Of a DNA stretch of 58,737 nucleotides, positions 24,570 to 33,038 are shown piece after piece. How positions within the stretch are numbered: the first letter of the stretch is position 1; the number at the start of each line of letters is the position of its first letter. This DNA comes from RUG11783 sp964599695. GTDB taxonomy: Bacteria; Bacillota; Clostridia; Oscillospirales; Ruminococcaceae. The notes below the pieces were generated by a model, which saw nothing but the letters and a program-made list of their open reading frames with translations, was not told where the DNA came from and made no database searches. The position numbers were made by a program, and so were the translations under genes. The stretch is from the NCBI GenBank assembly GCA_964599695.1, contig CAZRGP010000010.1, positions 1 through 58,737 on the forward strand. Reading direction: 5' to 3'.

Positions 24570-25391
24570 TCACAGATACTTGTGCCGGAAATCCAGGTAA
24601 ATATCGATCAGATAGGGACGGATGCCGTACCAGTCGTCCGCCTCCACGATGTACCGCATCGCCTTTTCTTCCCAGTTTTCCGGGATTCCGAAGTAAGCTT
24701 CAGCAATGCTTCCTGCTATGGCAGCCATCGTGTCCGCATCCCCTCCCAATGAAACCGCGTTGCGAATGGCGTCCTCGCAGCTCTCCGCCTCAGCGAAGCA
24801 CTGGATCGATTCCGGGACACTTCCCATACAGGTGACGTCGAAACTATAGTCCGGGCGGATCTCATCCAGGGTCTTTTCCAATGGATAATAGTTTTCTTTC
24901 ACATGTTTCAGGATATTCTCCTTGCTCTCGCCATGAAGGGCCATATAGATGCACGCAGTCACAGCACGCGCTGCTTTGATGCCTTCCGGATGGTTGTGAG
25001 TCACTCCGGTCACACAATCCGAAAGGAACAGCGCCTGTTCCAGCGATTCCGCCACATAGGCACAGGGGCTGACCCGCATCGCTGCTCCGTTTCCGAAGCT
25101 GTTGTACGGAATGGGCTTGGAGTAGAGCCAATGATTGAAGTTACCGCCGTATCCGGCATCAGGATGGTCCTTCCCTATCCTCTGCATGCTCTCCACCGTA
25201 CGCTCCGGCAGATCGCTGAAATCCTCCTTGCAGTTGAGAAAAGCGTCCGCGACGGCAAGTGTCATCATACTGTCGTCCGTACAGTAGCATACATGCCTTC
25301 CTCTCGCCTTGAACAATTCAAAATCCTTGGATTTGTACGGCCAGAATTCATAAACCGAACCGATCACATCTCCTAAAATCGCTCCTACCAT
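24570..25391 (-). CDS. ADP-ribosylglycohydrolase-family protein
   Basis: A 273-residue DraG-like hydrolase. The family starts with GAILGDVIGSVYE. The metal-binding residues appear as TDDSMMT (residues ~38-44) and GGDADTMAAIAGSIAEAYFG (about 219-238). Family members remove ADP-ribose from proteins or small molecules using a two-metal centre; the substrate is unknown. RBS AAGGAGG. A TATAAT-like -10 lies about 40 bases upstream. No ADP-ribosyltransferase gene is seen in the window. Confidence 0.92.
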   Translation of the reverse strand: MVGAILGDVIGSVYEFWPYKSKDFELFKARGRHVCYCTDDSMMTLAVADAFLNCKEDFSDLPERTVESMQRIGKDHPDAGYGGNFNHWLYSKPIPYNSFGNGAAMRVSPCAYVAESLEQALFLSDCVTGVTHNHPEGIKAARAVTACIYMALHGESKENILKHVKENYYPLEKTLDEIRPDYSFDVTCMGSVPESIQCFAEAESCEDAIRNAVSLGGDADTMAAIAGSIAEAYFGIPENWEEKAMRYIVEADDWYGIRPYLIDIYLDFRHKYL

Positions 25392-25480
25392 TCTTACCTC
25401 CTTGCGTCGTGTTTTCTTCTTCTGATTGTATTATACGACTCCGGACATGCCCTGTGGTCGCCGGTCAGGCGACATCAAAA

Positions 25481-25499
25481 AAGCGCCTCGCCGGCGCTT
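25481..25499 (-). terminator. terminator of the dinB-ygiQ-asnA-MFS operon
   Basis: Stem AAGCGCC/GGCGCTT with a five-base loop and TTTTTT on the minus strand, beyond the MFS gene stop. Confidence 0.85.
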
Positions 25500-25554
25500 T
25501 CGCTCCCGCCCCCAAACAGAACGGTATTGTTTCTTATCACATTTTTTGTGTTTC

Positions 25555-26739
25555 TCAGATGTTCTGCACCTTATTTCCCTCAGTGTATCTCAGATACAGG
25601 GCGAAACAGACCCCGGCAAACGCAGCGAGCACCCCGTAGAGGATCATGGTATTCGCCGTTCCGATCCTCGGTATTACCTGACTGGCAACCGGGTTGGAGA
25701 CAAATGTGGAGAAAAGAGATCCCGCAAAAGACGTCAAGGACATCGCGGACGCGATCTCATCCTGCTCCACATTCTTCTCGATGAACCGCATCCTCGACGG
25801 GATCATGAAACAGAAGGAGATGACCTGTGTGAGGCACGCCGCTATGATCCATCCCGGGCTGGGCATCAGGGCCACCAGAACCGCCTTCGCACAGAATCCC
25901 AGCATCCCGAGCCATACGATCCGGTCCGTACCGATCCGATCCGCGATCTCGGTAAAACGACGGAGCATGAGGAACTCGATGGTCGCCATGATGAAGTCAT
26001 TGAGACCGGTCACAGCGGAGGTCCCTCCCTTTTCAAGGATCAGGACAGGAATATAGTTATCGGTGAAATTGAAGGTAGCGTTAGCCAGCGCGTAGCAGAG
26101 GACAAAAGCCGCGACCTTTCTTTTGCGTATGACATCGAGAAAACCCCGAAAGCCGTTACTTCCCGCTTTTTCCTGAGGCACTGCAGACGGATCCGGCAGC
26201 ATGCGGGTAGTAATGAACAGAAGAAGCAGGAGAGCAAAGATGCAGATCGGCGCGATCCATATTCCCAGCCTGGACAGTGCATACCCGTATATCAGTCCGG
26301 TCACCGCGAAAGCGGCGGATCCGAACGCACGCGTCCTTCCATAGTCCACCTGCCCTGTTTCCTTCACCAGTTTCAGGACCCAGGAGTCATTCACATCCAT
26401 GAAACAGACGCTTCCTGCGCTCACCAGGACGGCGTACGCTGCCGCGTGAAAGAGAGTCCTGCCCGGAGTGAAGAAAAACACAGCGGTACCCGCTGCCATA
26501 CTCAGCACAAGTGCAGCGGTAATCATCCGGCATCTCCCCCAGTCGATCACCGCGGCCAGAACAGGACGGACAGCCAGGGAGACCAGACCGGATACGGACA
26601 TCATAACTGCAACAAGGGACGCGTCGTATCCGAGAGTGACAAGATAAGTGGAAAACATGATCATGGACGGATACATGAAGGAATAGTAGCAGGCAAACAA
26701 CATGGAGCACCTTGTGCTCAGAGAAATCTTTTTATGCAT
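25555..26739 (-). CDS. MFS transporter
   Basis: A 394-residue membrane protein with about 12 hydrophobic segments in two halves and a short central cytoplasmic loop (RMLPDPSAVPQEKAGSN). The GRTRAFGSAAFAVTGLIYG stretch after TM5 matches the MFS_1-like/nucleoside:H+ symporter-like group. The substrate is unknown. Last gene of the operon, 9 bases after asnA. Confidence 0.85.
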   Translation of the reverse strand: MHKKISLSTRCSMLFACYYSFMYPSMIMFSTYLVTLGYDASLVAVMMSVSGLVSLAVRPVLAAVIDWGRCRMITAALVLSMAAGTAVFFFTPGRTLFHAAAYAVLVSAGSVCFMDVNDSWVLKLVKETGQVDYGRTRAFGSAAFAVTGLIYGYALSRLGIWIAPICIFALLLLLFITTRMLPDPSAVPQEKAGSNGFRGFLDVIRKRKVAAFVLCYALANATFNFTDNYIPVLILEKGGTSAVTGLNDFIMATIEFLMLRRFTEIADRIGTDRIVWLGMLGFCAKAVLVALMPSPGWIIAACLTQVISFCFMIPSRMRFIEKNVEQDEIASAMSLTSFAGSLFSTFVSNPVASQVIPRIGTANTMILYGVLAAFAGVCFALYLRYTEGNKVQNI

Positions 26740-26748
26740 CGTTTTTCC

Positions 26749-27759
26749 TTAAAGCAGGAAGATCCCGTTCTTGTCGCAGATCTCTCGGGTCTCATCGGGC
26801 CAGATCCCCGACTGAACCTCACCGATATGGGCGCACCCCATAAGCAGCATACAAAGCCTACTCTGTCCGATACCTCCTCCGATTGTCAGAGGAAGCTCAC
26901 CGTCAAGCAGCATTCTGTGGAAAGGAAGCTGGCGGCGTTCATCGCAGCCGCTTATGCTCAGCTGGCGATCCATGCTCTCCTCATCCACGCGTATGCCCAT
27001 GGAAGAGAGCTCGATCTCCCTGTTGAGGACATCGTCCCAGAAGAAAAGATCTCCGTTGAGTTCCCAGTCATCATAGTCCGGAGCCCGGTTGTCATGCTTC
27101 TTCCCCGACTTAAGAACCTTTCCAATCTGGGTGATGAAGGCGCTGCGGTGCTCCCTCACGAATTCCCTCTCCCTTTCCTGCGGGGTGAGATCCGGCCACA
27201 TGTCCTCCAGTTCCTGAGAACTGATAAAGGCGACTTCACGGTCGATACGGGGCTGAAGTTGGGGGAAATCCCAGTGAAGATCGTCTCCAGTGTTTGCGAT
27301 GGCAAGGACGATGGAGCGCACCGTATCATACAGGTAATCCAGTGTGCGCTGTTCCCTTGTAATGACCTTCTCCCAGTCCCACTGGTCCACATAGACCGAA
27401 TGGAGGTTATCCAGATCCGGTTCATCCCTGCGCACTGCATTCATATCGGTGTAGAGCCCGTTTCCGGGATAAAACTCATATCTCTTCAGCGCCAGTCTCT
27501 TCCATTTGGCGAGGGACTGAACGATCTCACAGGAAACGCCCTCAACGCCCTTGATGTCAAAGGATACCGGTCTCTCGACTCCGTTGAGGTTGTCGTTCAG
27601 TCCGCTGTCTTCCCGGACGAAAAGCGGCGCGGAGACACGCTTGAGGGAAAGCGCCTTGGACAGGTGATTCTGAAAACTTTCTTTGATGAGCACGATTGCT
27701 CTTTGTGTATCATATACCGACAGTCTCGTGCGGTATCCTTCCGGAATGATCAACGCCAT
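26749..27759 (-). CDS. asnA: aspartate-ammonia ligase (asparagine synthetase A)
   Basis: A 336-residue class II synthetase-like enzyme that makes asparagine from aspartate, ammonia and ATP. Class II motifs are seen in VSAPLFVREDSGLNDNLNG near the N-terminus and GGGIGQSRLCMLLMG at the C-terminus (motif 3 with the ATP-binding Arg). Length and ends match AsnA. Its start overlaps the ygiQ stop by 10 bases. Confidence 0.96.
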   Translation of the reverse strand: MALIIPEGYRTRLSVYDTQRAIVLIKESFQNHLSKALSLKRVSAPLFVREDSGLNDNLNGVERPVSFDIKGVEGVSCEIVQSLAKWKRLALKRYEFYPGNGLYTDMNAVRRDEPDLDNLHSVYVDQWDWEKVITREQRTLDYLYDTVRSIVLAIANTGDDLHWDFPQLQPRIDREVAFISSQELEDMWPDLTPQEREREFVREHRSAFITQIGKVLKSGKKHDNRAPDYDDWELNGDLFFWDDVLNREIELSSMGIRVDEESMDRQLSISGCDERRQLPFHRMLLDGELPLTIGGGIGQSRLCMLLMGCAHIGEVQSGIWPDETREICDKNGIFLL

Positions 27760-29669
27760 TTGTCTTTTTTCTCTCTTCCGAATTTATTGCCGGAAAAATG
27801 TTCCCCTTTTCCGTTCTTGGTTTTGTTCTTATTTTTAGACGTACGGGACGCATTCCCTCCCGTTTGTTTCTGATTTTTCTCCGCTGCTACGAGACACTTG
27901 GGACCACTGCCGATCAGATCCGTCCTGCCTGCTCTGCGCAGAGCCTCCCGGACCTTTGCCGCGTTCTCCGGGATCCTGTATTGCATAAGGGCCCGCTGGA
28001 GTTCCTTTTCTCTTGGATCTTTCGCGATGTAGATCGGCTGCATATTTCTGGGGTCCAGCCCTGTGTAGAACATGCAGGTGGACATCGTGCCGGGAGTAGG
28101 ATAGAAATCCTGCACCTGCTCCGGCGAAGAATGGGTATCCCTGAAATACTCCGCCAATTCGATCGCATCCTGAAGCGTACATCCGGGATGTGAGGAGATG
28201 AAATACGGAACAAGATACTGATCCATCCCGTTTTTTCTGTTCATGTTCTCATACCGGGACTTAAACCTCAGATAAACCTCGTGCTTCGGTTTCCCCATCA
28301 GGGCAAGCACATGATCCGCCACATGCTCCGGAGCGACTTTGAGCTGACCTGATACGTGGTATTTTACCAGTTCTTCAAGAAAATCATTCCCATGGGGATC
28401 CTGGAGGATGTAGTCGAAGCGGATCCCGCTGCGTACGAACACTTTCTTCACTCCCGGGATCTCCCTCAGTTCTCTGAGAAGTGAGATGTAATCGGAATGA
28501 TCCGCTTCCAGATTCGGGCACGGATTCTGCCCCAGGCACTCTCTGTTGGGACACACCCCCACCTTCAGCTGCTTTTGACAGGAAGGATGCCTGAAATTCG
28601 CTGTAGGACCACCCACATCGTGGATATACCCTTTGAAATCCGGCATTTTGGTCAAAAGTTCCGCTTCCCGGATCAGACTGTCATGGCTTCGCGCAGAGAT
28701 GGTCCTTCCCTGATGAAAAGTCAGTGCGCAGAAATTACATCCCCCGAAGCATCCCCTGCAGGAAGCCAGGGAAAACTTCACTTCGGTGATGGAGGGAACG
28801 CCTCCCATCTCCTCATACATCGGATGGTAGGTCCTCTCATAGGGAAGTTCATAGACTGCGTCCATCTCCTCTGTTGTGAGCGGGTACTGAGAGGGGTTCA
28901 CAACGACAAAGCAATCGTCTTTCACATAACGCTCCGCCAGTTGTTTCCCGGCTATGGCATCACAGTTCTGATACTGCCTCATAAAACTCTTGGCGTACTT
29001 TTTCTTATCCTTGCAGATATCTTCATAGGAAGGAAGAACGATGCTTCCTTCAGGCGGGATCGACCCGTCCTTTTTCCACACGGTCCCGCGGACCCAGTTG
29101 ATCTGATCCACAGGTGTTCCGTCCCTCAGCGCGTTCGCGATCTCAAGGTCGGTCCGCTCCCCCATACCCCAGCACAGGATATCCGCTCCGCTGTCCAGCA
29201 GCACGGACCGCTTGACCGAATCCGACCAGTAATCATAGTGTCCGAGACGCCTGAGGCTCGCCTCAAGGCCTCCCGCGATCACAGGAACATCCGGATAGGA
29301 TTCCTTGATCCTCCTGGAATACGCGACCAGCGCGTAGTCCGGACGTCCTCCGTAGACACCGTTTGGAGCATAGAGATCTTCTTTCCTCTTTTTCTTCGCA
29401 ACGGTATAGTTGTTGACCATGGAATCCATATTGCCGGAATTGATGAAAAATCCGATCTTCGGCCGTCCGAAAGCCTCCATGCAATGAGGGTCATTCATAT
29501 CCGGTCTTGGGATGATTCCCAGTTTGTATCCGTTTTTCTCCAGAATGTGTCCGATCACTGCTATACCAAATGAGGGGTGATCCACATACGCGTCCCCTGT
29601 GACAAGGACGATATCCGGTTCACACCCAAGTTCTTCTAGGGTCACTGGAAAAAATGACATGATCTTCAC
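27750..29669 (-). CDS. ygiQ: YgiQ-family radical SAM protein
   Basis: A 639-residue radical SAM protein of the UPF0313 family. It begins FFPVTLEELGCEPDIVLVTGDAYVDHPSFG, typical of YgiQ. The iron-sulfur motif is CFGGCNFC (CxxxCxxC) in the middle of the chain, within SCRGCFGGCNFCAL. A further Cys cluster lies at VCPNRECLGQNPCPN. The C-terminal tail is Lys/Asn-rich and low in complexity. Its reaction is not established. It overlaps dinB by four bases. Confidence 0.93.
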   Translation of the reverse strand: MKIMSFFPVTLEELGCEPDIVLVTGDAYVDHPSFGIAVIGHILEKNGYKLGIIPRPDMNDPHCMEAFGRPKIGFFINSGNMDSMVNNYTVAKKKRKEDLYAPNGVYGGRPDYALVAYSRRIKESYPDVPVIAGGLEASLRRLGHYDYWSDSVKRSVLLDSGADILCWGMGERTDLEIANALRDGTPVDQINWVRGTVWKKDGSIPPEGSIVLPSYEDICKDKKKYAKSFMRQYQNCDAIAGKQLAERYVKDDCFVVVNPSQYPLTTEEMDAVYELPYERTYHPMYEEMGGVPSITEVKFSLASCRGCFGGCNFCALTFHQGRTISARSHDSLIREAELLTKMPDFKGYIHDVGGPTANFRHPSCQKQLKVGVCPNRECLGQNPCPNLEADHSDYISLLRELREIPGVKKVFVRSGIRFDYILQDPHGNDFLEELVKYHVSGQLKVAPEHVADHVLALMGKPKHEVYLRFKSRYENMNRKNGMDQYLVPYFISSHPGCTLQDAIELAEYFRDTHSSPEQVQDFYPTPGTMSTCMFYTGLDPRNMQPIYIAKDPREKELQRALMQYRIPENAAKVREALRRAGRTDLIGSGPKCLVAAEKNQKQTGGNASRTSKNKNKTKNGKGEHFSGNKFGREKKDKWR

Positions 29670-30904
29670 TCCTTATCCTTGGAAGAATTGCGGCTGCCCG
29701 GCCTGTTCCCGAATCCAAGAGAGATACTGTCCCTGCCGAGTTTTTTTCGTATCGAATCCATAGCGCTCTCAAGGCGCTCCTGCTTTTCCCTGTCTTTGAG
29801 AGAATCATTGTCGAAAAAGGAAAGCTGCTGTCCGTAATCCCCTTCCGGAACAAGATCGGAACATCCCACAGTGATCAGACGGATCGGCACCTCTCCGGAC
29901 CAGTTTTCCCTGATCAGGTCCATGGCCGTGTCAGCGATCTCCCTGCGCAGATGTGTGGGGATCTCCATAGGACGCTGTCTCTGGATCGTATGAAAGTTTT
30001 TATCCTTGATCTGAACAGAAACAGTACACGCTAGCAGCTCTTTATCCCTGAGCCTGGAAGCAACGGTATCAGCCAACGCGTTTACCCCGCTTCTGATCTC
30101 CTCATAATTGGTCAGATCCCTTGGAAATGTGAATCCGTTGCTCACGGATTTCACTTCCCTTTTCTCATAGTAGGAATGCACTTCCTCCGAATCATTGCCG
30201 TTGGCGTACTCCCACATGGAACCGCCGTGCTTTCCGAATCGTGAGATGAGGGTGTCCTTGTCCGTTCTCGCAAGGTCACCGATAGTGTATATTCCAAACC
30301 TGTTGAGGGATTCCGTCGTACTCTTCCCGATAAAGAGCATATCCGATACAGGCAGTGGCCATACGATCTCCTTCATCTTTTCACGGGGTATATAAGTCGT
30401 GGCATCCGGTTTTTTCATATCGCTGGCCAGTTTGGCAAAGCACCGGTTAAAACTTGCCCCGACAGAGATCGTAATGCCGATCTCCTCGCGAACCCTTTTT
30501 CTGAGCTCATCCGCGATCTCAACGAATTCCCCTCTGATATACCTTGTCGTTCCCGTGAGATCGATGAACGACTCATCCACGCTGAACGGATCCACCAGGT
30601 CGGTATATTCCAGATATATGCTGTTGATCTTTTTTGAGATCTGCCGATACAGATCGTGGTGAGGGGCGAGGAATACGATATCCGGGCATTTTTTCCGGGC
30701 TACATACACCGTGTCCGTTGTTTTGACGCCCATCCGTTTTGCTTCCATGCTTGCAGCCACAACGATGCCATGGCGGCTGTCAGGATCTCCCGCTACAGCT
30801 ACCGGTCTGCCCTTTAATTCAGGGCGCATCAGAATCTCCGCGCTGGCAAAGAAACTGTTGCAGTCACAATGTAAGATTCCTCTGTCCAACTTTTTCTCCG
30901 TCAT
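29666..30904 (-). CDS. dinB: Y-family DNA polymerase IV
   Basis: A 412-residue translesion polymerase. The first catalytic aspartate lies in ILHCDCNSFFASAE (about residue 14), the second acidic pair in DPFSVDESFIDLTG (about 100-113), followed by helix-hairpin-helix and little-finger domains. The C-terminus does not show a clear beta-clamp pentapeptide except QLSFFDND, a good QLxxF-like match. First gene of a four-gene operon. Confidence 0.95.
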   Translation of the reverse strand: MTEKKLDRGILHCDCNSFFASAEILMRPELKGRPVAVAGDPDSRHGIVVAASMEAKRMGVKTTDTVYVARKKCPDIVFLAPHHDLYRQISKKINSIYLEYTDLVDPFSVDESFIDLTGTTRYIRGEFVEIADELRKRVREEIGITISVGASFNRCFAKLASDMKKPDATTYIPREKMKEIVWPLPVSDMLFIGKSTTESLNRFGIYTIGDLARTDKDTLISRFGKHGGSMWEYANGNDSEEVHSYYEKREVKSVSNGFTFPRDLTNYEEIRSGVNALADTVASRLRDKELLACTVSVQIKDKNFHTIQRQRPMEIPTHLRREIADTAMDLIRENWSGEVPIRLITVGCSDLVPEGDYGQQLSFFDNDSLKDREKQERLESAMDSIRKKLGRDSISLGFGNRPGSRNSSKDKE

Positions 30905-30931
30905 ATCAGCACACTACATTCCTAAAATATA

Positions 30932-30961
30932 AGTATATCGAACCACTCTCTTTTCGGTCAA
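30932..30961 (-). promoter_or_regulatory. promoter of the dinB operon
   Basis: Minus strand TTGACC (30956-30961), 18-base spacer, TATACT (30932-30937), about 30 bases before the dinB start. A CGAA...GTTCG pair overlaps it but with the wrong spacing for a standard Gram-positive LexA box. Confidence 0.6.
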
Positions 30962-31062
30962 GAACTGCGGCGTCAAATGAACTGCAGCTGCCTGTGTGCC
31001 TCCTTTTCGCTGAAGCACATGTCCTCCTGTCCTCGGGAGAAACGGGTGATCTCACCAAAGAA

Positions 31063-31105
31063 AACGACTTTCCCTCAAACTTCCATAAAAGAAGGGAAAG
31101 TCGTT
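31063..31105 (-). terminator. terminator of the ABC exporter operon
   Basis: Perfect 13-base stem AACGACTTTCCCT/AGGGAAAGTCGTT with a 17-base loop, followed on the minus strand by TTTTCTTT. The ~100 bases between it and the dinB promoter hold nothing I recognise. Confidence 0.85.
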
Positions 31106-31154
31106 ATTTCGCTTACGATTGTTTATGCTGCGTAAAGATACACCGCTCTCTTTA

Positions 31155-33038
31155 TCACTCGAGTTCCAGCGTTCCGGTGTAGAGCTGATAGTATCTGCCT
31201 TTCTGATCGATCAGTTCCTGGTGCGTGCCTCTCTCGATGATATGACCATGCTCGATGACCATGATCGCGTTGGATCTCATGACCGTTGACAGGCGGTGGG
31301 CAATGGTAAATACCGTCCTTCCGTGCATGATCTGATCCATACCCTGTTCGATGATCTTTTCGGTACGGGTATCGATGGAGCTGGTCGCCTCATCCAGGAC
31401 AAGCACCGGAGGAGAAGCGACAGCGGTACGGGCAATATTCAGAAGCTGTCTCTGACCCTGCGATAGGTTAGCGCCGTTAGCAGTCAGCATGGTCTGATAG
31501 CCGTGAGGCAATCTCGTAATAAAGCTGTCCGCATTGGCAAGTTTCGCGGCGGCAATACACTCTTCGTCCGTTGCATCGAGACGGCCGTACCGGATGTTGT
31601 CCATAACAGTACCGCTGAAGAGGTTCGTCTCCTGAAGCACCATGCCGATGGAGGCGCGGAGCGAAGATTTCGCGATTCGTTTGATATCAAAGCCGTCATA
31701 GGTGATCGAGCCGCTCTGAATATCGTAGAACCGGGTGATGAGATTGGTGATAGTCGTCTTTCCTGCACCCGTGGATCCGACAAATGCGATCTTCTGACCG
31801 GGTTTCGCATAGAAACTGATATCATCCAGAACGACCTTGCCTTCGACATAGGAGAACTGGACATCCTTGAAACGAACATCCCCTCGCACTCTCGTCAGGG
31901 CATTGCCGTTCTCAGGATCTTTCCACGCCCAGATATCGGTGCGGTGGTCGACTTCCTTAAGGCTGCCGTCTTCCTGCTCTTCAGCAAACACCAGTGTGAT
32001 ATCGCCTTCATCCACTTCAGGATCTGATTCGATCAAGGTGAAAACACGCTCTGCTCCCGCAAGAGCCATCATGACATAGTTGAATGTCTGTGAAAGCCTC
32101 GAGATCGGTCCGGAGATCTGTCTCGCATACAGCAGGAATGCTGCGATAACACCGATCGTCTGCGTTCCGTTGATGCAGAAATATGCACCGATACACGCAA
32201 TAAGAGCATAGGTGAAATAGGCAAGGTTTGCGTTGATCGGCATCATGATGCTTCCGTACGTACCGGTTTTAACGTCACTTTTCTTCAGCTCATTGATGAT
32301 CTCCCGGAACTCTTCCTTCGTCACATCTTCGTGCAGGAAAGCCTTGACGACCTTTTGGCCGGAGAAGATCTCTTCGATGTAACCGTTCAGGTTAGACAGG
32401 TTCTTCTGCAAGTCTTTGAAGTACTGACGTCCGTGTGTGCTGAGGAAGTAGGTCGTATACATGATCACGGCGAGCATCCCCAGGGTGACAAGAGCGAGCC
32501 TCCAGTCAAGAACGAACATCATGACGATGATTCCTACCATCTGCACAACAGTATTGATGACCTGGGGGAATGTGTCCGCTACCAGCTGACGCATGGTATC
32601 GACGTCACTGGTGAAAAAGGTCATGATCTGCCCGTTCGTTCTGGTGTCATAGAACTGCATGGGCATATCCTGAAGCTTGCGGAACAGGTCATTCCTCAAC
32701 CTTGACAGGACGCCTGTAGACACCTTCATCATGTGCTTTCTGTAGATATAGCTCGACAAAGCACCTGCAAGGTAAATAAGTCCCATAAACCCGAGCATCA
32801 GGGCAAAACGTGTCAGATCCACGTTCTTCTCCCCAATATAGGGGACGATATAGTCATTGATGATCGGTTCAAAGAAGTAACTGGAGGCGACGTTTGTCAG
32901 AGCACTGATGATTACTCCGAACACGACGATGATAAGACTCGCCTTGTACATTCCCATGTACCTCACAAGTCTCCAGATCGTGCCTTTTATATCCTCCAGT
33001 TTTGCAGTTCGGATCTGACGATAATTTCTCTCTGCCAT
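31155..33038 (-). CDS. ABC exporter half, catalytically canonical subunit
   Basis: A 627-residue half-transporter: six TM segments (about 30-340) then an ATPase domain with Walker A GSTGAGKTT, signature LSQGQRQ and Walker B VLVLDEATSSID with the catalytic Glu intact. About 40 extra residues (around FAEEQEDGSLKEVDHRTDIWAW) sit between the membrane and ATPase domains. It should pair with the adjacent 580-residue half to form a heterodimeric multidrug-type exporter (LmrCD/BmrCD/TM287-288 class). The start overlaps the upstream gene stop by one base. Confidence 0.93.
   Translation of the reverse strand: MAERNYRQIRTAKLEDIKGTIWRLVRYMGMYKASLIIVVFGVIISALTNVASSYFFEPIINDYIVPYIGEKNVDLTRFALMLGFMGLIYLAGALSSYIYRKHMMKVSTGVLSRLRNDLFRKLQDMPMQFYDTRTNGQIMTFFTSDVDTMRQLVADTFPQVINTVVQMVGIIVMMFVLDWRLALVTLGMLAVIMYTTYFLSTHGRQYFKDLQKNLSNLNGYIEEIFSGQKVVKAFLHEDVTKEEFREIINELKKSDVKTGTYGSIMMPINANLAYFTYALIACIGAYFCINGTQTIGVIAAFLLYARQISGPISRLSQTFNYVMMALAGAERVFTLIESDPEVDEGDITLVFAEEQEDGSLKEVDHRTDIWAWKDPENGNALTRVRGDVRFKDVQFSYVEGKVVLDDISFYAKPGQKIAFVGSTGAGKTTITNLITRFYDIQSGSITYDGFDIKRIAKSSLRASIGMVLQETNLFSGTVMDNIRYGRLDATDEECIAAAKLANADSFITRLPHGYQTMLTANGANLSQGQRQLLNIARTAVASPPVLVLDEATSSIDTRTEKIIEQGMDQIMHGRTVFTIAHRLSTVMRSNAIMVIEHGHIIERGTHQELIDQKGRYYQLYTGTLELE

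Noticed and set aside
23716..24570. ZIP gene and ADP-ribosylglycohydrolase as a toxin-antitoxin or macrodomain-type system
   Set aside because: No ADP-ribosyltransferase gene is nearby and the ZIP gene has its own operator, so there is no basis for a joint system.
25426..27873. 815-residue plus-strand open frame
   Set aside because: It covers the MFS transporter, asnA and the end of ygiQ in antisense, is rich in His/Arg/Pro and has no ribosome binding site; not a gene.
30938..30960. LexA/SOS box before dinB
   Set aside because: CGAA and GTTCG are present on the minus strand but 18 bases end to end instead of the 14 of the Gram-positive consensus CGAAC-N4-GTTCG.
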